From Clostridiales bacterium (lineage in GTDB: Bacteria > Bacillota > Clostridia > Peptostreptococcales > JAAYPU01), in contig JAAYPU010000056.1 of assembly GCA_012519645.1 (NCBI GenBank), forward strand, positions 1 through 11,283: DNA of 11,283 bases. The letters are read 5' to 3'. A model generated the notes under the pieces. It made no database searches. It was given only the letters and a program-made list of their open reading frames with translations, and was not told the DNA's origin. Below are positions 5,336 through 11,283 of the stretch, in pieces; the stretch's first letter is position 1; every line of letters starts with the position of its first letter. Position numbers and translations under genes: made by a program.

Positions 5336-8300
5336 AATTGACAAGTATTGCTTTTTCAATACTAAATAAATAAAGATACGTTTCTTTAATATTTAAACCT
5401 TTAATTTTCTCCAAAGCTTCCTTATATAATTCCAGCTGGACTTTGTATTTATCTACTATAATCTCCACCTGCTTCAAATACAAATCATCCATGTCCAAAA
5501 AATCATTTTTATAGTCTAATAAAACATAACCGTCATCTTCTTTAAAGTAACAGTCAATCGTTCCTTGTACCAGTATTTTCTCTTCCGTCTCAACCTCAGG
5601 AATTACTTCCCTCGCTTCTTTGATAATATTAAAGGAAACCTCTCTAAAGACTTCTTGGGACTCTTTCATTCTCTGTCCTATTTCCGAATCAAAGAAACGC
5701 TTGATTCTTTCAGGCACAATAGTTTCAGCTTCTTCCTTTTTCAGGATATCCGATGATACCATCTCACTGATTTGGTTATTGATCTCTTCTATGCTTTCCG
5801 TCCTCTGTATATCCATGTGCTGCATAGCCAAATGCATAATAGTCCCTCTCTCCATAGCGGTAAATTTGTGTTCATGCTGTGTAAAAGACGGACCTTGTAC
5901 ACGTTTTGGCATATCCATCTCATCAAACTTCATCTCTTTGGCTGTCAATTTTCTTATTTCCGTTACTGTTAATTTAGAAGGAATCTGTGTCTCTAATGAA
6001 TAATCATATGTCCATTCCAATAAATCAGCTATTTTTTGTGCTTCATCATCTTCCGTCTCAAAGCCTTCAAAAAACCCTTTACGAATATCCTCTTTTTTAT
6101 TTTCAGCTCTTTCCTTATCAACAGACATATCTCTTTTCGTTATCTTTTCTATATTCCATAGAGATGCATCTTCTTTACAATCATATAAATCAGCCGGATA
6201 CTCCAATATTTTTACTAATTCGTTTTTACAATGCTCGTGCCGAAGCAAAACAGGAATGATCCAATCCAGATAATTAGACCCATGATGAACATAATTCTCA
6301 TCATAAATCATCCATTTTTCTCTGGTTTTTTGCAAATCTGATATGGTTCCCAGCAGTACAAGTCTATCTCGTGCTCTGGTAAAAGCAACATAAAGAATAC
6401 GCATTTCTTCAGCAATAAATTCTTTATCCAGTTCCTTTTTAATTAGTTGTTGATTCAATGTTTGAAAATATACTCCTAAAGACGGGTCAATATTTCTCAT
6501 TCCAATGCCAATATCTTTATGTAAAATAACCTTGGATGTCTGGGTTTTTTTGTTAAACCTTTTCCCCAGACCCCCTACGAGGACTATTGGAAATTCCAAT
6601 CCTTTACTTTTATGAATACTCATGATGCGGACAACATCCTCATTTTCACCTATAACCTTTGCCGTATTGATACTGCTTCCGGTTTTTTTAACCTGATCCA
6701 TAAACCTCAAAAAATCAAACAAGCCCTTCATAGTCGTACTCTGAAACTGCTTTGCTTTCTCTATAAGCACACGCATATTCGCATAACGCTGCGCGCCTCC
6801 CGGAAGAGCGCGAATATAAGTTTCATACCCTGTTTCTTTCAACAATACCCATAAAAATTCATCTACAGGCAAATATGTGCTTTTCTTTTTCCATGCATTT
6901 ATTTTATCTGAAAATTTTCTGCATTTTTTTGCCAAAGGTTCATCCTCACAGGCATATGTCTCAAAAGCATGATAGAACTTTCCTTCTGCCTTAAGCCTTA
7001 TTTCTACTATTTCGTCCGTCATAAAGCCGCCGATAGGTGAACGTAATACGCTTAAAAGGGGTATATCCTGTTTTCTGTTATCAATTAAGGATATCAGATT
7101 CAGGAAAACACCTATCTCTATAGTTTCAAAATATCCTTCTTCTGCATCCACATAGACAGGTATGTTTTCCTGCAAAAACACCTCATAATATATCTGCATC
7201 CAGCCCTTTATAGTTCTGAGTAATATAACAATATCCCTGTAAGATGCGCGCCTCACTTCTTCCTTCTTACAATCGTAAATTTCAGTTCCGATCAAACTCT
7301 TTATCTTCTCTGCCGCAACATAAGCTTCCATCTCCACTTTTTTCATTTCCTGGATTTCCTCATCTATTTCATCCTCTTGAGAAGATTTATGCTCTATAAG
7401 CTTTAACTCTATTGGATAATCGTAGGAATCCGAATAACATAAACCTTTATATAAATAAGCATCCTCATCATACTCGATTTCCGCCATTCTTCTATGCATA
7501 AGGTTTTTAAATATGTAATTGGTTCCATGTATAATGTGTGATTTGCTTCTGAAATTTAAATTCAGATCTATCTTAATGTCCGATGTGCATGACTCCTCTT
7601 TAAAGGAATCGTATTTATTAATAAAAATCAAAGGATCGGCAAGTCTGAAACGATAAATACTTTGTTTCACATCCCCTACCATAAAAAGATTATTCTCTCT
7701 TTTTATATGAGAGATCAAAGTTTCCTGAACAATATTACTGTCTTGATATTCATCAATAAAAATAAAGCTGAATTTATCTCTGTATTCCTGAGAAACCTCT
7801 TCTATTTTCAGTATTTCTAAAGCTCTGTGCTCTAAATCATTAAAATCAAATAAATTTCTTTCAGCCTTTTTTTGTCCATATATTGCACTGAATCTTTCAA
7901 CCAGATCGTATAGACACCGAGCATAAGGATATACCTCTTTTTGCTCTTTGATATATGTTTCGATATCTTTATCACCATAAGCTTCTTTAAGCTGTTGAAT
8001 TATATTTTTTACTTCATCTCTTATTTTTTTAACTATCTCTTTAAAACCGGATGCTTCTCCTTTTACAGGAGGCAATCTGCTAAAATCTATTTGTTGTAAT
8101 TTTTCTTTCAAGCATTTGTCATCCTGTATAAAGGCATCCCTTAATGCCGCCAATTTCTCCATATCTCCCTGTATTACAGGCAAATATACGGTCAGACCTT
8201 CTATTTTATTGCAAATCGTTTCGGCTTTTTCCAAGAGACATTCAGCGCTCTCTATTTCAAATAAAATACCGCTTATAATCTTTCGATACAAAGGTTTATT

Positions 8301-8909
8301 TATAAAATCATCGAAATCTGTATCAAGCTCTTCCGCCTTTTCTTTCAACCATGCTAAAGGTTCGGGCAGGCTTTGTATAAAATTAAAGGTATATAGGATG
8401 ATATCCTTTATTTCTTCATCATCTTTGCCGGAAGCATATCTGTCCGCAAAAGCAATAAAATCATCCTCACCTCTTTCAAATTCCATATCCAGCAATTCTT
8501 CCAGCGCTTCCGTCTGCAATATTATTTTTTGTGCCTCATCACATATTTTGAAGTCGGGCTCGATATCTATCAAATAGAAATAATTTTTTAATATCTCAAT
8601 GCAAAATGAGTGGAAAGTGCTTATATTTGCTCTGTTTATGAGATTGAGCTGATTTCTCAAGAAGCTTTCTTGATTAGAGGGGTTGTCCAAGGCTTGTGAA
8701 ATAGCAGCAGAAATACGCTCTCGCATTTCAGCCGCGGCAGCATTGGTAAAGGTTACAATAAGCATTTTTTCTATGCTTATATTATCATTAATAATCAACT
8801 GCTTAATACGTTCCACCAAAACAGCCGTTTTCCCTGAACCTGCGGCAGCAGATACAAGAATATTTTTATTGCGTTCTTCAATTGCCTGTTGTTGACTATT
8901 TGTCCACAT
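5334..8909 (-). CDS. addA: ATP-dependent helicase/nuclease subunit A (AddA)
   Basis: AddA, with AddB, processes double-strand DNA ends and loads RecA for recombination. The 1191-residue protein shows UvrD/Rep-type helicase motifs in order: Walker A AAAGSGKT (21-28), Ia TFTNAAAAEMRERI (53-66), II DEYQDSN (386-392), III GDVKQSIYRFR (412-422), IV LNLNFRS (449-455), V MSIHKSKGLEFP (763-774), VI YVAFTRARDRL (840-850). The C-terminal PD-(D/E)XK nuclease domain has His1026, Asp1119 (VQGTIDC), DYK (1132-1134) and Gln1158, so it looks catalytically complete. Length is close to the usual 1200-1250. The ATG at 8909-8907 follows GAGG at about 7-nt spacing. addB, normally immediately upstream, is absent; gpmI diverges there instead. 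The stop codon overlaps a hairpin repeat, and an inverted copy of that hairpin lies just before the ribosome binding site. Confidence 0.96.
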   Translation of the reverse strand: MWTNSQQQAIEERNKNILVSAAAGSGKTAVLVERIKQLIINDNISIEKMLIVTFTNAAAAEMRERISAAISQALDNPSNQESFLRNQLNLINRANISTFHSFCIEILKNYFYLIDIEPDFKICDEAQKIILQTEALEELLDMEFERGEDDFIAFADRYASGKDDEEIKDIILYTFNFIQSLPEPLAWLKEKAEELDTDFDDFINKPLYRKIISGILFEIESAECLLEKAETICNKIEGLTVYLPVIQGDMEKLAALRDAFIQDDKCLKEKLQQIDFSRLPPVKGEASGFKEIVKKIRDEVKNIIQQLKEAYGDKDIETYIKEQKEVYPYARCLYDLVERFSAIYGQKKAERNLFDFNDLEHRALEILKIEEVSQEYRDKFSFIFIDEYQDSNIVQETLISHIKRENNLFMVGDVKQSIYRFRLADPLIFINKYDSFKEESCTSDIKIDLNLNFRSKSHIIHGTNYIFKNLMHRRMAEIEYDEDAYLYKGLCYSDSYDYPIELKLIEHKSSQEDEIDEEIQEMKKVEMEAYVAAEKIKSLIGTEIYDCKKEEVRRASYRDIVILLRTIKGWMQIYYEVFLQENIPVYVDAEEGYFETIEIGVFLNLISLIDNRKQDIPLLSVLRSPIGGFMTDEIVEIRLKAEGKFYHAFETYACEDEPLAKKCRKFSDKINAWKKKSTYLPVDEFLWVLLKETGYETYIRALPGGAQRYANMRVLIEKAKQFQSTTMKGLFDFLRFMDQVKKTGSSINTAKVIGENEDVVRIMSIHKSKGLEFPIVLVGGLGKRFNKKTQTSKVILHKDIGIGMRNIDPSLGVYFQTLNQQLIKKELDKEFIAEEMRILYVAFTRARDRLVLLGTISDLQKTREKWMIYDENYVHHGSNYLDWIIPVLLRHEHCKNELVKILEYPADLYDCKEDASLWNIEKITKRDMSVDKERAENKKEDIRKGFFEGFETEDDEAQKIADLLEWTYDYSLETQIPSKLTVTEIRKLTAKEMKFDEMDMPKRVQGPSFTQHEHKFTAMERGTIMHLAMQHMDIQRTESIEEINNQISEMVSSDILKKEEAETIVPERIKRFFDSEIGQRMKESQEVFREVSFNIIKEAREVIPEVETEEKILVQGTIDCYFKEDDGYVLLDYKNDFLDMDDLYLKQVEIIVDKYKVQLELYKEALEKIKGLNIKETYLYLFSIEKAILVN

Positions 8910-8925
8910 ATCTTTACCTCTTTAA

Positions 8926-9045
8926 TGATGCTTCGCATCAGTGTATGGAGTATGGATTATAGAGTATGGAATTGATAATTGATAAGGGATGAGGTCTATT
9001 CCCTATTCCCTATTCCCTATTTCCTATTCCCTATTCCCTATAGAT
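8926..9045. repeat. GATGC hairpin and 15 in-phase heptads between addA and gpmI
   Basis: The hairpin TGATGC-TTC-GCATCA (8926-8940) is followed without a break by heptads from 8941 to 9045: GTATG-type units, then GAATTGA and TAATTGA, then TATTCCC three times, TATTTCC, TATTCCC twice, and TATAGAT. The 7-nt phase holds for 15 units although the motif changes. It takes up much of the 322-bp addA-gpmI gap; the rest (9046-9231) holds promoters and the gpmI leader. No gene is visible in the gap. Confidence 0.8.
8956..8985 (-). promoter_or_regulatory. Possible addA promoter inside the heptad array
   Basis: Minus strand: TTATCA (8985-8980), 18 nt, perfect TATAAT (8961-8956), giving a leader of about 40 nt that contains the GATGC hairpin. 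Both elements are made of heptad units. Another perfect TATAAT at 9049-9044, outside the array but with a poor -35, is an alternative. Confidence 0.35.
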
Positions 9046-9125
9046 TATATCATGTAAATTCAAAAATAGAAATTTTCTGCGTACCCTATGATAATTTGCT
9101 TTTCAAGAGAAAATGATATAAAATA

Positions 9126-9154
9126 CTTCAATATTATATTATAATTAGTATAAT
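9126..9154 (+). promoter_or_regulatory. Possible gpmI promoter
   Basis: CTTCAA (9126-9131), 17 nt, TATAAT (9149-9154), about 75 bp before the gpmI start. A second candidate just upstream has TTGCTT, 17 nt, TAAAAT. The 9160-9215 leader shows no structure that I recognise. Confidence 0.4.
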
Positions 9155-9231
9155 TCACAGTAGCAATCAGCTATCTTTAAGACCATATCGCCCTACGCCG
9201 TTAATGAAGTTTTTTGAGAAAGGAAAATTAT

Positions 9232-10779
9232 ATGAATAGACCAACACTATTAATGATTCTAGATGGATTTGGATATAATCCCAACAAAGAAGGCAATGCT
9301 ATTGCGGCGGCCAATATTCCTAACATAAACGCGCTCTTGTCTGCCTACCCTCACACATTATTAGGGACAAGCGGTATGGATGTGGGCTTACCGATTGGGC
9401 AAATGGGCAATTCAGAAGTAGGCCACTTAAATATAGGTGCCGGAAGGATCGTATATCAGGAGTTTACGCGCATCACAAAGGCAATAGAAGATAAAGATTT
9501 TTTCAAAAATAAAGTATTGGTCACTACTATGGAAAAAGTGAAAAATGAAAATAAAGCGCTTCATCTATTTGGACTTCTTTCCGATGGCGGTGTCCATAGT
9601 CATAATACACATCTATACGCCCTTTTAGAAATGTCAAAGCAATTAGGGCTTAAAAAGGTATATATTCATGCTTTCTTAGATGGAAGGGATGTGCCTCCTA
9701 AGAGTGCCATCGATTATATCAAGGAGTTAAAATACAATATTAAAAAAATAGGCATAGGAGAAATAGCTTCTATCTCGGGAAGATACTATGCAATGGACAG
9801 AGATAAGAGATGGGAACGTGTATCCCTCGCATATGATGCAATAGCCTGCGGAGAAGGCACGAAAGCCCAATCAGCCGAAGACGCCGTTATTAATTCCTAT
9901 AACAGAAATGAATCCGATGAATTTGTAAAACCAACTGTAATAATAAAAGATGGGGCTCCTATATGTACTGTATCTTCTAATGATGCTATTATAATGTTTA
10001 ACTTTAGACCCGATAGGGCTCGCGAAATCACCAGAGCTTTTGTAGACACAGAATTTGACGGATTTAAAAAGAGGGACGGACATATACCTGTTTCATATGT
10101 CTGCATGACACAATACGATGCTGAAATGCCCAATGTTGAAGTAGCCTTCCCTCCTCAAACGCTTGAAAATACTTTGGGACAGTATATTTCAAGCTTAGGT
10201 CTTAAACAGCTTCGTATCGCTGAAACCGAGAAATACGCTCATGTCACTTTTTTCTTTAATGGCGGAATTGAAGCGCCGAATGTAAATGAAGACCGGATAC
10301 TTATCCCTTCACCCAAGGTTGCCACCTACGATTTAAAACCTGAAATGAGCGCTTTTGAAGTTACCGACAGGCTTATTCAGGAAATCAACAGGGATTATTA
10401 TGATTTAATTATTATAAATTATGCCAATGCCGATATGGTAGGACATACCGGTATTATGGAAGCGGCTATACAAGCTATAGAAGCAGTAGATACATGCATC
10501 GGTCGCGTTTATAATGCAGTTAAAGAGAAAAACGGAACTTTGATTATCACTGCAGACCATGGTAACGCAGACTCTATGCTTGACGATAATGGTTCTACGG
10601 TAACTGCGCATTCTCTAAACAAAGTCCCTTTTATATTGGTCAGCGAGGAATCTTTTGAATTATCCGAAGGCATCTTAGCAGATGTTGCTCCGACAGTTTT
10701 GGATATTATGGGATTGGAAATACCGGAAGAAATGACCGGAAAATCGCTGATTGCAAAAGCACCCGCACTTGCTAACTAA
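9232..10779 (+). CDS. gpmI: 2,3-bisphosphoglycerate-independent phosphoglycerate mutase
   Basis: This cytosolic, metal-dependent (usually Mn2+) enzyme interconverts 3- and 2-phosphoglycerate in glycolysis. The 515-residue product matches the Bacillus-type enzyme in length and motifs: metal ligand Asp11 (ILDGFG), nucleophile Ser61 (MGNSEVGHLNIGAGRIVYQ, 58-76), substrate-binding GRD (151-153) and GRYYAMDRDKRWERV (183-197), FNFRPDRAREI (256-266), Asp401 and His405 (NADMVGH), Asp442-His443 (ADHGNAD) and His460 (TAHS). I chose ATG at 9232 because AAAGGA lies 7 nt upstream; an in-frame TTG at 9214 would place that site inside the gene. The usual glycolytic neighbours (pgk, tpiA, eno) are not here. 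The last two codons form the first unit of an AACTAAG heptad array. Confidence 0.97.
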   Translation: MNRPTLLMILDGFGYNPNKEGNAIAAANIPNINALLSAYPHTLLGTSGMDVGLPIGQMGNSEVGHLNIGAGRIVYQEFTRITKAIEDKDFFKNKVLVTTMEKVKNENKALHLFGLLSDGGVHSHNTHLYALLEMSKQLGLKKVYIHAFLDGRDVPPKSAIDYIKELKYNIKKIGIGEIASISGRYYAMDRDKRWERVSLAYDAIACGEGTKAQSAEDAVINSYNRNESDEFVKPTVIIKDGAPICTVSSNDAIIMFNFRPDRAREITRAFVDTEFDGFKKRDGHIPVSYVCMTQYDAEMPNVEVAFPPQTLENTLGQYISSLGLKQLRIAETEKYAHVTFFFNGGIEAPNVNEDRILIPSPKVATYDLKPEMSAFEVTDRLIQEINRDYYDLIIINYANADMVGHTGIMEAAIQAIEAVDTCIGRVYNAVKEKNGTLIITADHGNADSMLDDNGSTVTAHSLNKVPFILVSEESFELSEGILADVAPTVLDIMGLEIPEEMTGKSLIAKAPALAN

Positions 10780-11018
10780 GAACTAATAACTAATAACTAA
10801 GAGTTAAGGAAGATTTTTGTGTTTTTTAACACAAAAATCAAAACTAAAAAAGGAAGAAATTTGCTGAAAGCAAAATTTCTTCATTATCTCTTAGTTCTTA
10901 GTTTTTAGATATAGTTATAGTTATAGTTATTAGTTATAGTTCTTAGCTATTAGTTAATAGTTCCCTGAGACCAGAGACCTGAGACCTGAAACCTGAATCA
11001 GTTCTTAGTTCTTAGTTA
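10774..11018. repeat. Heptad arrays and two hairpins between gpmI and the adenosyltransferase gene
   Basis: The block begins with AACTAAG, AACTAAT twice, AACTAAG and AGTTAAG (10774-10808). A 12-bp hairpin GATTTTTGTGTT/AACACAAAAATC (10812-10839) follows, then an AAATTTGC-family hairpin GAAGAAATTT...AAATTTCTTC (10853-10882). Heptads of TTAGTTC type, three TATAGT hexamers and 13 more heptads, including a CCTGAGA run (about 10957-10998), fill the rest. The 13-mer AACTAAGAACTAA at 10774-10786 recurs inverted at 10891-10903 and 11005-11017, so the spacer is mirrored at its ends. Both flanking stop codons lie in it. Neither hairpin has a T run, so I do not call a terminator. Confidence 0.8.
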
Positions 11019-11283
11019 CTTTTCTATTCCTATTCTCGCATCTACTCCACTATTATAGTAATGCTTGATCTCCTTCATCTCTGTCACCAAATCAGCAAAT
11101 TCAATAATTTTTTCCGGTGCATTCCTGCCGGTCAAAACTACTTCTATATTTTCATTTCTTTTATTCAATATATCGATTACATTATCAATATTTAACAGAT
11201 TATAATGCAAAGCGATATTGATTTCATCCAAAATGACGATGTTAAAATCATCGGACTTGAGTATGCTCTCTATCTCTTTTAAA
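11016..11283 (-). CDS. Corrinoid adenosyltransferase (CobO/CobA/BtuR type), C-terminal part
   Basis: Enzymes of this family transfer the adenosyl group of ATP to cob(I)alamin or related corrinoids, making coenzyme B12. Only the last 88 residues are in the window; the frame stays open to the right edge, so the N-terminal Walker-type ATP-binding loop is not visible. Diagnostic residues are IVILDEINIALHYNLL, the EVVLTGRNAPEKIIEFADLVTEM block and the near-terminal KHYYNSGVDARIGIEK, all typical of the CobO/BtuR family C-terminus. The apparent TTG start at 11231 is internal; residues upstream (for example SDDFNIVI) belong to the same domain. The TAA stop (11018-11016) sits at the edge of a heptad array. 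Whether a cobalamin operon lies beyond the window cannot be seen. Confidence 0.92.
   Translation of the reverse strand, partial: LKEIESILKSDDFNIVILDEINIALHYNLLNIDNVIDILNKRNENIEVVLTGRNAPEKIIEFADLVTEMKEIKHYYNSGVDARIGIEK

Noticed and set aside
5620..8577. Several plus-strand frames opposite addA, up to 153 codons
   Set aside because: They are antisense shadows of a clearly conserved AddA protein, with no upstream signals of their own.
8997..9038. TATTCCC repeats considered as a CRISPR array
   Set aside because: Units are 7 nt with no spacers of CRISPR length, and no cas genes are visible.
9214..9231. TTG start six codons upstream for gpmI
   Set aside because: It would put the AAAGGA ribosome binding site inside the gene; ATG at 9232 gives the usual N-terminus of the family.
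10812..10839. 12-bp AT-rich hairpin considered as the gpmI terminator
   Set aside because: No T run follows it on either strand and the stem is almost all A-T, so I kept it as a structural repeat only.

Overview
The window looks like ordinary chromosome from a low-GC Gram-positive anaerobe, most likely class Clostridia. Supporting signs are the AT-rich coding and intergenic DNA, strong AGGAG-type ribosome binding sites, an AddA-type (not RecB-type) recombination nuclease, a Firmicutes-style M-box leader on mgtE, an iron-sulfur IlvD of the oxygen-sensitive kind, and a stand-alone CheW. I cannot name the genus. I see no rRNA, tRNA, CRISPR array, transposase or phage gene.

Layout, left to right: acpS (minus), a repeat-filled gap, mgtE (minus) with a long M-box leader, cheW (minus), then ilvD (plus) diverging from cheW. 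ilvD converges on a very large addA (minus). gpmI (plus) diverges from addA and converges on a truncated cobO/btuR-type corrinoid adenosyltransferase (minus) that runs off the right edge. Each gene appears to be its own transcription unit. The functions are unrelated housekeeping ones: acyl-carrier-protein activation, Mg2+ uptake, chemotaxis coupling, branched-chain amino acid synthesis, recombinational repair, glycolysis and cobalamin activation. Several are separated from usual partners: addA lacks addB, ilvD lacks other ilv/leu genes, gpmI lacks other glycolytic genes, and cheW lacks other che genes.

The unusual material is between the genes. Nearly every spacer is packed with degenerate tandem repeats, mostly with a 7-nt period (families such as AATTAAG, CACTAAT, ATACTCT, TATTCCC, CCTGAGA and AACTAAG). 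Some arrays keep the 7-nt phase while the motif changes. They alternate with two small hairpin families, one with core GCGAAGC and one with core AAATTTGC. The stop codons of six of the seven genes lie in, or directly against, these repeats, and the C-terminal tail of AcpS is encoded by repeat-derived sequence.

The most interesting regulatory candidate is the mgtE leader. A convincing M-box and terminator are followed by about 140 nt more leader. This holds a possible 17-19 codon leader ORF resembling the Salmonella MgtL Mg2+-sensing peptide, and mutually exclusive helices that can hide or free the mgtE ribosome binding site. This second layer is an inference and needs comparative testing.
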